A DNA stretch of 64,000 nt from Collybiopsis luxurians FD-317 M1. Its lineage: Eukaryota > Basidiomycota > Agaricomycetes > Agaricales > Omphalotaceae. Shown here piece by piece: positions 1 to 10,474 of the stretch. The notes under the pieces are model-generated. The model made no database searches. It saw nothing but the letters and a program-made list of their open reading frames with translations, and had not been told where the DNA came from. The stretch is taken from contig KN834775.1 in the NCBI GenBank assembly GCA_000827265.1, positions 436,707 through 500,706 on the forward strand. Reading direction: 5' to 3'. The position numbers and the translations under genes are program-made. Numbering within the stretch: position 1 is the first letter of the stretch; every line of letters starts with the position of its first letter.

Positions 1-2
1 TT

Positions 3-104
3 CGCCACTCTTGTGACCTTTGTCTCTCGGAATTCATGAACCCAGGATCGGTCAAGAAGCACCAGGATTTGGGGCGTTGCCACGGAACTCGCTTTGGACA
101 GTGA
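3..104 (+). CDS. C2H2 zinc-finger protein, 3' end only
   Basis: The frame open from base 3 to a TGA at 102-104 gives 33 residues. They include CDLCLSEF, then a helix-like stretch and HQDLGRCH, which is the layout of a C2H2 finger close to a C-terminus. The upstream part of the gene lies outside the window. The His spacing is slightly longer than the classical finger, so this could be a finger with an atypical second ligand. The frame is short, so chance cannot be excluded, but two cysteines and two histidines in register at the very end of an open frame make it likely. A T-rich, A/T-biased stretch follows, consistent with a 3' UTR. Confidence 0.5.
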   Translation, partial: RHSCDLCLSEFMNPGSVKKHQDLGRCHGTRFGQ

Positions 105-1387
105 TTCCACAACAGGGGTTTTTTTTTCGCTTGTTGTTGCCACTGTAGCGAGAGAATTCTCTACAGGTTATTTTTAACACGGTTCTTGATTATTTGGCTT
201 TTGGGCTCCCGCGTGGCTTTATTGTTTTGTTATATATTGTGGTATGTTTTCGTGGTGCTGTCGCGCTTTTGTGCTGTTCGTGTTATCTCTCGTCGTTTTC
301 TTTTTTCACTACAGTGCATTTAAGATTCACATTTGCTACTTCCAGTCGTACAATCACGGATCTTTAAACTCACCTTCCTTATTTTATTTATTTCTTTCTT
401 TTCTTTGGCTTTTTTCTAGTTCGCGGAAAGGTCGTCGGTTCTTTACGTTGTTCGGTTTTCAGCTTCTTTGATCCAGTTTGGTGAGATTCTCCCTCTGGTC
501 ACTTTCCTTTACCTATCTATTCACTATACGTTTTTTATGATTGATTTGATGATATCTTTACGAAGACAAATGTGGTTAACACAGGAGATGATTGGATGTA
601 GGGAGCGACGCAATTTAGAGTACATGAATGTGAGGCCCAGAGCGGTCCGCAACAGAGCTCACTTTGAAGGATAGTAGGGAACATGTACCCAAGTTTGCAG
701 ATTGCAAAAGCAGCGATGAAAAAAAGTTGATTGTCTTCTAATGTCAAAGACAGAGTAATATGATGGGTTGTGAGAGCATGCTATAGTGTTCATGCATGGC
801 AAACAGAATTCTTCTTCTACTCTTTCTGCTGCTGTTCCTGTTTGACACGAAGTCTCAAAGATCGAGCTTACAGCTTACAGTGCCTCGAGTGAACTAAAAG
901 GCGAATCAAGTGAGGTTTCAGACAGTTTGCTGACCTAGATGGAGTCAACAAATAATCAGGGAACCAGCTGAGTATCAGGAAAACTACTGCTCGTAAGTTG
1001 ACAACAAGGCAGGTATTGCAAAGTTTCATTGCACTTATCTGTCTTTGAACATTTCTCAAGCTTGTCAGCGAATCTGTGGAAGTAAGACTCTTGCAAGAAA
1101 TTGGGTCTAGACTTTCGCTCATTCCAGAATTTCTTTCTCGTAAGCGGTCTCTCTTCTAGCTTCTCTTCTAGTCTCCGACTACCAATGCTGAATAGCGCTG
1201 AATTTTCTGTTCGTCTGTGAGAGCGTATACACCAAGAATTAGAGAATATTGCTGATCTAGAGTCTCAAGTTTCCTCAATTGAATCTGGTCAGCACCAAAC
1301 GTATCAATTCGGAGGTATACAATATTTACCAATCCTTCATCTTGGTCTCATCTACTGCAGCTGCACACTCGTCTCCAAGCAGAATTA
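105..1387. other. intergenic region, no supported gene
   Basis: About 1.3 kb without a convincing gene. The first few hundred bases are very T-rich, as expected for 3' untranslated sequence. Short open frames on both strands have atypical composition and no recognisable domain. Confidence 0.5.
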
Positions 1388-1785
1388 ATGGATGTAATGT
1401 CTACTATTCCTCCTATATTGAACGAGAAAAGGAAAGCCAACGATGCCCTAACGGCTGCCACCATCGAAGCCTCTCTGGTCAAACTTTCCCTATTCAGGGC
1501 TCAAGCGCATCATAAACTCTTTGGATTCGGTTCAGACACTCAACCAGACGCCACGATGGCCCACTACCTATCGCCTATGATAAACTGAAAGATGAAGTGG
1601 ATTATTTGAAGGAAGAAGAGCAAGCCCTAAACAAGCAGATTGAGGCGTATGCACGTTTGATACGTTTTACGAATGGTGGGAACAGCGGAGGATTAGCACA
1701 GATTATCAAAGACTAGGTACGAATTGAGAAGGAGACAGAGGAGTGTAAACTGGATCTGCGACGATTAGGGTGGATAGGAGATTAG
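1388..1785 (+). pseudogene. decayed coiled-coil protein gene
   Basis: An ATG at 1388 opens a frame reading MDVMSTIPPILNEKRKAND and a helical stretch, but it stops at about 1586. A second frame overlapping its end, shifted by one base, continues with YDKLKDEVDYLKEEEQALN and later QIIKD, meets TAG at 1714-1716, and resumes in the same frame with VRIEKETEECKLDLRRLGW to a stop at 1783-1785. The pieces look like one acidic coiled-coil protein broken by a frameshift (near 1560-1585) and a nonsense codon. No GT-AG intron was found that repairs both. The family is not identified. A real gene with introns I missed is the alternative. Confidence 0.45.
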
Positions 1786-2094
1786 GCAGTGCGTTTATGG
1801 TTCAGGATATTTCTTCGACAATTCTTGGCTCCTGTTTTCGGTTTGGTCGCTGTGTCCTCTCCTTTCCCTGATAGGCTCTTCCAAGAGTCACTCTCGACCG
1901 GTACTCTTGAAGCAACATTAATGAAATTCGTTGACCTCGCTTTGATACCCCAGAACGCGTCGTTGCATTCGAAACTCGTTACTCTCCTGTACTCCGACAG
2001 TAGGAGTCCCCTGGGGGCCCTGATCGAGACTCAGATCGCCAATTTCCCGATTATAGACAATGAACACCGCATCCCGACCGAGTCGAGGCTAGCG

Positions 2095-2102
2095 TATAAA
2101 TA
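2095..2102 (+). promoter_or_regulatory. TATA box of the F-box-like gene
   Basis: TATAAATA lies 51 bases upstream of the ATG at 2153 and fits a core promoter. The open frame 1789-2103 that covers it begins with GTG and is probably not coding. Confidence 0.5.
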
Positions 2103-2152
2103 GTGCCTTAAGACCAAGAACGCCTTCATACTCTCCATTCCTACCCGTCACT

Positions 2153-3181
2153 ATGTCTTCCACTAGCTCATTTACTATACTCCCCGTTGAACTCATCGAA
2201 CTTGTCATGGACGAGTTTTGGACACAACCTCTTTCCTCTCGCGATCGCGCAGTCTTTATGAAATCTTCCCTAGGTGTCAGCAAGACATGGGCAGCCCTCT
2301 ACGTGCGCATCTTCTGCCAAGATGTCCACATCCCAACTGGTGGCTTTGCGCTCAAATTCCTTTCAATCCTCCGTCAAGAATCTCCCCTCTACAACTACTA
2401 CACAAGAGGAGGAATCCTTCTCTCCCAAAAATGTCGCTCAATATCATTCCAGAGCGACAATGACAAAATCGTCGAAGCGCCAATTGCTCCGCCTCTATCT
2501 TACAGCTCGGGTGGGAGGCTCGACCTCGCATCCGAATCACCCATGGGCATCGCCATCTACGCTATCCTCCGCGCCATCTACTTTTCCCCCTTTTTCGCAC
2601 CGAACCTCCGACGTATCTCCATCCACTTCTCCAACGCCGTCATGCGCGATCTATTCTCGCGGAACAAGTTTATCGGGTTCCCGACTCAGGTCACGGAGCT
2701 CGAGATTGATTTCACGTATGATCCGCGAACGCCGACGGAGGTGCTAGATGCGATTGCGGATAATGAAGATGCTATTGGGTTGGTTCCTGGTAGTATGAAG
2801 AATGTAAGGAAGCTGCATGCCGTTGGGCTTACGCAGGCGGCTTTGGATGAGTTGTTGATGGCTTGTCCGAGGTGGGAAGAGTTGGAGGTTGAGAGTTGGA
2901 GATGCGGTCGGCAGGAACAGGACAGGGTTGAAGATGCTAAAAGTGAAGAGACTGAGACTGAGGGAACTGATCAAGAACGCGACGGAGGTGCTAGCGAGGA
3001 ATCTGATGGAGAGATTGATATTGTTACGACTCTCAGAGCATTCGATCCTCGCATTCTCGCACCAAGTCCTTCCTTGAAACCAGTGTTCATGCCGCACGTG
3101 CGGCGGAAGGAGAGATTTTTCTTCTTTTTATCTTTCTCGTTTGTGTTGCTTGCTTGCTCTCGTGTGTTCACAACGTTATGA
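2153..3181 (+). CDS. F-box-like protein
   Basis: A 342-residue frame opens with an F-box-like N-terminus (ILPVELIELVMDEFW, then VSKTWAALYVRIF). It is followed by segments resembling irregular leucine-rich repeats such as APNLRRISIHFSN, VTELEIDFTYD and CPRWEELEVESW. The family supplies substrate adaptors for SCF ubiquitin ligases and is expanded in Agaricomycetes; the target is unknown. Residues about 245-285 are acidic and low-complexity. The last 30 residues are hydrophobic and Phe-rich, unlike the rest, so the true end may be an unrecognised splice site near 3100. The ATG follows a TATA box, and no intron is needed through the F-box part. Confidence 0.65.
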   Translation: MSSTSSFTILPVELIELVMDEFWTQPLSSRDRAVFMKSSLGVSKTWAALYVRIFCQDVHIPTGGFALKFLSILRQESPLYNYYTRGGILLSQKCRSISFQSDNDKIVEAPIAPPLSYSSGGRLDLASESPMGIAIYAILRAIYFSPFFAPNLRRISIHFSNAVMRDLFSRNKFIGFPTQVTELEIDFTYDPRTPTEVLDAIADNEDAIGLVPGSMKNVRKLHAVGLTQAALDELLMACPRWEELEVESWRCGRQEQDRVEDAKSEETETEGTDQERDGGASEESDGEIDIVTTLRAFDPRILAPSPSLKPVFMPHVRRKERFFFFLSFSFVLLACSRVFTTL

Positions 3182-3420
3182 TATGTCAATGTCATAATAC
3201 ACAAGTACGCTACCAAAGGACTTAATATTCACGGTGTATATCGGGCTTACTCTACATTTCCTTCTGGCGCATATATCTTGATAATACCCCTAATCTGACT
3301 TCACTTCGTCCAAATTTAATATCAAGTTTGTGAAGAATCGAATTTGCTCGATGAATGATTCTGCACGGACACCTACAGAGTAATAACTGAGACCAATTCC
3401 AACATTAAGGCAGCTAGCCG

Positions 3421-5661
3421 TCACGAACCTTCGTTAATAGTATGTAAACCGTTATACCTATCATCGCTGTCTCCACGATGAGAGTAACGGAATATGTTCC
3501 GTGTTAGATTCCAGTAATAAAGAGTGTCTGGGAGATGAGCTTAATTCAGTTGTCGAAACCGTTATTTACGAGAATCCTCACCAGTATTGCCTGTGTCGAT
3601 TCCAGGACTCGGAAAATCAGGTTTATCCGTGCAAACATCCGTATGTAAACTTGCCTAATCCCAAAGACGGTGCAACGACTACACCATCAGCTTGATACCT
3701 CTTTGAACTTTGCAGCGTAGCTATGATAGTGCCGGATAACACGTCGTACATCGGGCTATTGGAAATAGGTGTAACTGGGGAGGGTTCCAAGGGAGAATAA
3801 AAGGCATCGGAAAGGACGACCCGGTACGCCTCAGACCCATTCCGTATATCATCTCCGAATGCTTGAACAGACAAATTGTGTTCAGCTGCCAAAGGCAACA
3901 CGAGGTCGATAATGTGTTTTTTGACTTCCTGCGCAGTGCTGTTGAGCTGTGAGTTTTTTTCTGGAATACAAAGTACAGTATAAAGCAGGAATCGAACCTA
4001 TGTTCAGCAATTCTATGATTGATGACAGCTTCCGCTCGTTCGGGTAATGCGTTGATTTTCACCCCTCCGGAGATCAAGTCGACAGCTTGAGTTGTACGAG
4101 ATAATACTTTGAAGAATGGGTCGGCTTCGAATAGGGCTTTTGCGAATTTTTGTAGTGCAACGTCGTCTCCAGGAACTGTGGCACGTCGGGCTAAATCCTT
4201 CATGCCGGCGGGATACTTACCCGGCTTGGTGGGGTGTTGGACGGCACATTGGGCTGCGGCGAAGGCGGTTCCGTTACGGAGCAGGCGCGGAGGATGAGAA
4301 TTTGCTTCAAGGGAAGCGATGAGGAGGGATAGAAGGCCGATGCTCTAGTCATTTGTGAAGCGGAGGGATCACTAACGAGTAGAACATTATACTTACTGTA
4401 TGGTCTGGAGGAATACTCGAATGACCCCCGGGAGCAAAGACTTCGATGCTGGCATCAAAGTACCCCTTCTCTGATACCCCAAGGAGAGCGACTATCACGC
4501 CCTCCTTGAGGTTTTCTCCGTATCCTTCTGCGGGGAAATATAAGGGAACGATGCGTGTATAATGAGCATATACGTACCTCCTTCATCCAGTAGCATCGCG
4601 AAACCGTCTCTGCCATAGGTCTCTTCGAGATAGGGAGCAAGTTTACCGGCACCCTGAATAGGGAGAGGATTCAATCAATCTCTGATCATAAAGGATATTG
4701 CAAACCTCCGTTCCTGAAGCTTCTTCATCGAAACCAAACGCGAGCACAACGGTACGTCTCGGTTTGAAGCCAGCTTCCAATAATGAATTCACGGCGAGCC
4801 TGAGAAAAGATGATATGTATTAAAAACCAAAAGAAGGCCTAGGTATATGTTCTCTTACAACTGGGCGATGAGATCCGCCTTGTCGTCGACGCTGCCTCGA
4901 CCAAAGATCCAAGTACCTACGCACAGAATATCAGTTCGTTTGCATCGCGTCTTGTTCACAGGACTTGCCGTCATAGAGTCCAGAATAGGGCCCATGAATC
5001 CATTGGTCCTCAGTTGACCAATCAACTGGGACGACGTCTATTCTAAAATTCAATTGGATGTTAGTTTCCGAGAAGTCCAGACTCCCACCTTGATGAGCAG
5101 CGAATAGCAAGGGCTTGACGGAATCATCGGAACCCTGCCAATGGAAAACGAGGCCGTACGTATTGACTCGTGTGACGGTTAGGCTGGAATAACTATGGAA
5201 TAATGACTGAGCAATAATGACGCAAGAAGAAAAAAATGACACCACAAACATTCGAGGAAATGATTCTTCGAAGAAAATGTGAAAAACGTTAAAGATGATC
5301 CAACGCTCATCCTGACCGACAGGCAGGAGGTCGTCGTATGATTCTGTTCTGCATCAGATTTGTTCTTTTTTAATCAGGAAAAGAAGCAGATTAGCAAGAG
5401 TTTAGTTTACGGTATTTGAATGGCATCTCCCAAGAATTGATAAGATGAGAGCCTGAACGTTTCAGAGGAATATCTTTTATTCAGTTGTGCGTTCAGTTCG
5501 GCATGCTGAGTTGGAAACAGCGGGGGAACTTGGGGACACAATGTGATATTCGGAGGAGATTGTCCGAGAAGCGTTACTGCGCTCCGAAGCCTGTCAGAGT
5601 TAATCCATCCGCATGCGACGGCAATGAGAACTGCGCAGACCAAAGGGAATGAAGGAAACAT
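3421..5661 (-). CDS. CPS1: carboxypeptidase S-like M20 metallopeptidase
   Basis: Twelve exons give 549 residues: 5661-5411, 5348-5243, 5206-5089, 5037-4969, 4916-4859, 4799-4706, 4653-4578, 4527-4397, 4344-3998, 3938-3655, 3590-3582 and 3527-3421. This is the vacuolar Gly-X carboxypeptidase family, a di-zinc M20 enzyme that removes C-terminal residues from peptides. Visible signatures are the metal ligand AAHQDVVPV, GRGSVDDK, the catalytic and metal-binding FDEEASGTE, and the C-terminal GNTDT...YYWNLT block. Residues about 5-20 are hydrophobic, as in the type II signal anchor of yeast Cps1. Two introns use GC-AG ends (donors at 4968 and 3654). Exon 11 is only 9 bases, yet it is needed to restore the conserved GNTD motif. 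It is divergent from the zinc-finger gene, 168 bases away. Confidence 0.93.
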
Positions 5662-5829
5662 GGATTCCGACGGTCGGAATTACATATGGAATACCCGAGT
5701 CTAGAATCAAACTTAGGTAATATTTCATGTTTATCAGATTAGATCAAGATTAGATTGTCACCAATGACACAGGGTACCTCAGCAGTCAGCCCTCATTCTG
5801 GTTTTGCGTAAAGACCCAAGCCTCCGGCA

Positions 5830-7978
5830 ATGCCTTCGCGTGAAAACTCCCCATTTTCTTCCAATCACTCATCTCACTCGGTTTCGACTTCTTGTCCTTT
5901 TCAAACCGGCGAGGCCTGCTGTTCAATGTCTCTTACAGCAGTCAAAAGAAACTCTTTAAAAAGTACTCCTAATCCTCACCACCACGGTCCTTCCGTCGTG
6001 GAACATGATTGTCCAGATTACCCAGAATGCTCTTCTGAACCTACGACTGTAACCGCCCAATGTACGGACCAGTGCGTCGTAATTACCTGTGACGGCCCCG
6101 GACACGGCGGGGCAGATTGTTCGGGCTCGACAGACTGCGACTTTGTTTGCCAAAACTCAGAAAAATGTCACGATTGCGATGGCTTTGATGAACTCGTTAG
6201 TAAATTCCTTCCTAATCTAGTTCCGGCTCTTATCCAAATTCAGTTACAATGCTGCAACGACTTTCATCCATACCTCGCTGAACCGAAAACCTTTACCACC
6301 ACGTACAATTGGGGCCAAGACCCATCAACAGACTCTTGCCAGGTTGATATATTTAGCTCAGCCGACCAAGGGTCTTCTTCATACGCGTTCGGGACCCTCT
6401 CGGAATCTAGCCACTCTCAGGCAAATTCGCCGACGATGTTTGGGAATACGATATCGGAATTTTCCTTTGATTATTCTCAAACATACCAGCCATCGGTTTC
6501 CTCCATTTCTCATCATTCTGCAACACCTCCTCTGACACTGTCTCAAAACTTGATTCCCCCCACTTCAGACTTCTCTCCAGCACTTTCCTCAATTTCTCCT
6601 TCGTTATCTACATCAGAGCTACAGGATTCTTCTATCATTCCGGACGCCACGCATACTTGCATGTGGGGCAATTGTAACGCTCAATTTTCATCTCCAGAAG
6701 CACTCGTTGACCACGTCAACACCGATCATCTTTTGCTGACCTCCCGTACGCATGAACTTTCCAATCAATTCCAAAATACCTGCCAAAGTCCGACAACGAC
6801 CGCTCATCCACATCAATCAACCTGTCAATCCGAGGACGGTCATGAACATCACAAAAAGTTTTCATGCCTATGGAGAGATTGTCACGAATTCTTCCCCGAA
6901 CTTGTCGATGCTCCGTCCCGCGATAAGCCTCATGCGCCCTATGATCAGTTCACTATCCATATCCTTTCGCAGCATCTTGGATACCCCGGACCGCATCTTC
7001 CCCCTCTACCAAAATTCCCCGACGATTATCCAAAAGAGTATCTCGACTTGTACGCCGATTCGTTCCCCAACACATCTGATACCGCTGTGGACCTTCCGAG
7101 CGATTCGTCTCGGAGCGAAAGTGCTTGCTCGCGATCTGCGACTCCTCAGAGTCAGGCCGCGGGGGAGGAGAAGCATGCGTGCAACTGGAAAGAGTGCGGT
7201 CAGGTATTCGATTCGTGCGATGCGCTCACGTCGCATTTGAATCTGACACATGTCGGTGGCGGGAAACCGCATTACGACTGCTACTGGGGCGATTGTGGAC
7301 GGAACGGACAGAACGGGTTCACGAGTAAGCAGAAAATTTGTCGGCATCTACAGGTAGGGGTTGTTTCGAGATTTCCAGCTGTGTTTTATGATGCTGATCA
7401 AGCTGTTTTTGTTTTCTAGTCGCACACTGGTCATCGACCTTTCCAGTGCAAGCTTTGCCATCAGAATTTTTCAGAGGCGGCGACGCTGCAACAGCATATG
7501 CGGAGACATACTAGAGAAAGTAGGTCGCCTTGTTGGTATTCCTATTACGTTCGAGTGCTGATATTTTGTTTACGATAAGAACCCTATGTGTGCGATTATC
7601 CTGGTTGCGGAAAGTCATTCGCCATCACTGGTGCTTTGACTATCCACAAGCGTACACATAATGGTCATAAGCCCTTCAAGTGTACGTACTGTGATCGGTG
7701 AGTAGATTAATCCAGGTTTGATATTTGCGACATTGTATCTGAACTGTTCTTGGCAGTGCATTCGCCGAGTCTTCGAATCTATCCAAGCATGTAGGTTCTT
7801 CTCAAAGCTGTCCGTGATATATTTTCTGACCTTGCATGTATAGCTTCGTACGCACACTGGTGATCGACCGTACCTCTGCTCTGAGCCCGGATGCAACAAA
7901 GCTTTTGCTCGACCCGACCAGCTCAATAGGCATTCGAACGTTCACAAAAAGAAGGCTGAGAAGGCAGCTGCTTTGTAG
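5830..7978 (+). CDS. C2H2 zinc-finger transcription factor, Zap1/GLI-like
   Basis: Five exons (5830-7353, 7420-7519, 7580-7697, 7757-7790, 7844-7978) give 636 residues. The N-terminus has a Cys-rich patch (about residues 55-120). A Ser/Thr/Pro-rich region follows, then fingers of the C-x-W-x-x-C type (CMWGNC, CLWRDC, CNWKEC, CYWGDC). The C-terminal array has four tandem fingers with linkers HTGHRPF, HTREKPY, HNGHKPF and HTGDRPY. Paired Trp-containing fingers plus a C-terminal array resemble yeast Zap1, the zinc-status regulator, and GLI-type factors. Zinc regulation is an inference from architecture. The tandem fingers should bind DNA in the nucleus. The conserved fingers run through four splice junctions without loss of frame, which supports the model. 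Confidence 0.85.
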
Positions 7979-8175
7979 TTTTGATTTTTTATGTTTTCAT
8001 GTATGTATATTATATCAGCTCATGCCAATCGTCCTCATTTGTAGCCTGTACCTTTCCACAAAGTAAATATATCCATACCTTAGCTTGTATAGTTGACTAG
8101 AATTACATGTTGTTATATTCATGTATGTGATACAACACAAAATAAATGGATGAATGGGAGCGTGTGTAAACCAAT

Positions 8176-9057
8176 TCAAAACTCGACCAAGGGTTCAGGA
8201 ATGTCTTCTTCTGGGGCGAGCGCTGTTATTGGTGGAGATTTGGGAGTTGCGAGAAAGGGTGTGGGAAGAGGTGTTGGGGATGAAGGACTCGTTGGAATTA
8301 CCGTTAGACCCAGTGTTCGTTTGGTTGATATGACCTTGCCTAGAGTATATGTCAGTGTGAGTCAGGATACTGGCAAAATTTGAGACGATTCAACCAACCG
8401 AGTCTCTTCATGTCGTCATACCCCTTCAACCTCACCTTGTCGCACTTGGGGTCAACGGTCGTCCCCTCATCGACGACGATATAGTCGATGTTACGTTCGG
8501 AGAGGAATTGCTGGTGGATTTGCCATGGTGCATCTGGGAGGACTTGGTCTACCCATCTGCAGTGACGGAGGACTTCACAGCGTTCGAGGTGGGGGATGGT
8601 AGTGGGGAAGCCATATGATTCGCAGAGAGCGTCGGAGAAGACGCCACAGATGAGATGGACGGAGGGGAAGGAGAGTTTTGCTTGGCGAAGTTGGAGGGCG
8701 TGGCTGGAATACGTAGAATATATGTACTCGGTGAAAGGGGAACGAAACTGGACGTTGTACTTACCCAGCATTGAACATGTCAAAGAAACCATCTACATAA
8801 ACGCGTTTGGTCTTATTGGTAAAGGACGCGTTGGGTGATAGACCCAGAGTAAGACGAACATTGAGCTGTATATCGTTAGGTGTGAGTCTGACTGTGGCAA
8901 ACTTGTCTGACGCTTCGATTGTTGGGGGTGGTTCTGTGGGAGGAGAGGCAGCGTTGAGGACGAGGTCTGCTATGCTGGACTCGAGAGAACGAGTGCCGGG
9001 GTCAGAGACGACGTCGTAGTCGGAGAGGTCGTCGCTGTGAACGGATGACGCGTCCAT
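8176..9057 (-). CDS. cholinephosphate cytidylyltransferase-like protein
   Basis: Three exons (9057-8765, 8703-8399, 8339-8176) give 253 residues. The central part is a cytidylyltransferase fold: RVYVDGFFDMFNAGHALQL, HLICGVFSDALCESYG, ERCEVLRHCRWVDQVLPDAPW and a C-terminal KRTLGL. Enzymes of this family make CDP-choline in the Kennedy pathway. Two signature sites differ from CCT: the HxGH nucleotide-binding motif reads NAGH, and the RTEGISTS motif is reduced to RTLGLTV. The C-terminal membrane-binding helix of CCT is also absent; only a Pro-rich tail follows. Either this is a divergent clade with altered activity or it is catalytically impaired. It is divergent from ARPC2 with 116 bases between start codons. 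Confidence 0.8.
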
Positions 9058-9173
9058 TGGGTAGTGGTTGAAGCCAATGAGCTAACTTGCCTCATGGTTC
9101 TTGGGGGTCGTGGGTCGTGGGCCCCGGTCAAAGCTGGTGGTAAGCCTAACGTAAGATACCTTGACCACCAACC
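9058..9173. promoter_or_regulatory. shared promoter of the cytidylyltransferase-like gene and ARPC2
   Basis: Only 116 bases separate the two divergent start codons, so both genes must share this control region. No specific factor site was identified. Confidence 0.5.
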
Positions 9174-10364
9174 ATGATCTTGCTCGAGGTTATTATCTTT
9201 CTTTTTCTCTTCAACATCATACAGTACTCATTGCTTTCCAGCCTCACAATGTCATTATTCAAACTACCCTTGGAGAAAAGATCACCAAGTAATTATATTC
9301 GTCTTCTCGCACCCTTCCACCGTCTGCTCACATGTCCATCATTCAAGGCCTTCTTCACTAGATGTCGCCTTTGTAGATTACGATGGTGTCCGATTTCATT
9401 TATCTACCCCAGAGCGCAAATCTTTGCTTCTTCTTTCCATGCATATCCGCTGCTGGGACGAACTCGTCAAGTACGGCGCTTTGGATATACTCCAGCGCGA
9501 ATACGGCTCTTTGCTTCTCCCTCAAGCAGAACCGGAGTATAACGTTAGCTTGGGTATCGATTTAGAGCAGGCCCCTACCAGTCCAGGTGCGTTTTGTACT
9601 TGAATACCCAAAGGCTGCGGATGCTGACACGGCGCAATCCTAGAGGACCGCGAGGCTTTCATCCTATCCATCGCTCTATTCAAGCGAAATGCCCTCGCAG
9701 CGCCGTTTGAATCTGCTTTCAAGGCTCAGAAAAAACTGGAATCAGCCGGATCTGGGCAAGGAGAACTTATGCAGATTCATTACCGCGACGAGGAAGCTAT
9801 TTACGTTCAAGCCTCTCCCGATCGAGTCACGGTTATCTTTTCGACTATATTCAGCGATGAGACGGATAGGATTTATGGAAAAGTCTTTTTGCAGGTACGA
9901 TACCTCTCATTATTTCCCTCTCTATACAAACCCTCGTTTTGCACAGGAATTCGTCGACGCCCGTCGCTTGCCAGCAATTCAAAATGCTCCCCAGGTCCTC
10001 TACTCGAACCGCGACCCTCCCTTGGAAATCCGCCACCTGCCCGACCTCCACAACACGGAAAGCACCGGCTACGTCACCTTTGTCCTCTTCCCTCGTCACT
10101 TTTCTGCATCCAACGCTGCGCAGACCATTTCGCATATACAGCTCTTCCGTGATTATCTCCACTACCATATCAAATGTTCCAAGGCGTACATGCATTCCAG
10201 AATGAGGCATCGTGTTGCAGAGTTCCAAAAGGTGCTGAACAGAGCCAAGCAGGAGGTTGCTACGACGGAGAGAAAGACTGTCACGTACGTGCCAATTTTC
10301 GTTTTGCAGAATGATCAACTCTAACACTGACAATCCATAGTGGAAGGACCATGTCGACACGGTG
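9174..10364 (+). CDS. ARPC2: Arp2/3 complex 34 kDa subunit
   Basis: Six exons (9174-9188, 9242-9288, 9348-9586, 9644-9894, 9947-10284, 10340-10364) give 304 residues, matching the roughly 300-residue family. The product is a core subunit of the Arp2/3 complex that nucleates branched actin at cortical patches. Recognisable blocks are MILLE at the start, [74 protein letters not shown] and the terminal TGRTMSTR. The first coding exon is only 15 bases. The last coding exon is 25 bases and is needed to finish the conserved C-terminus. Confidence 0.95.
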
Positions 10365-10474
10365 AAAAGTATACAAGTAACTCTTGTTTGTAGATGGATG
10401 TTTTAATTTGTACAATCGGACAATGAATGCGATAGTATCGTATAATCGTACACCCTCATCAACGTAAAAAAAAG

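Noticed and set aside
1789..2103. 104-residue open frame before the F-box gene
   Set aside because: Starts with GTG, has no recognisable domain and ends over a TATA box, so it is probably promoter sequence.
3092..3103. Perfect 12-base palindrome CCGCACGTGCGG
   Set aside because: It contains an E-box core but lies inside the F-box coding region and occurs once; no evidence of function.
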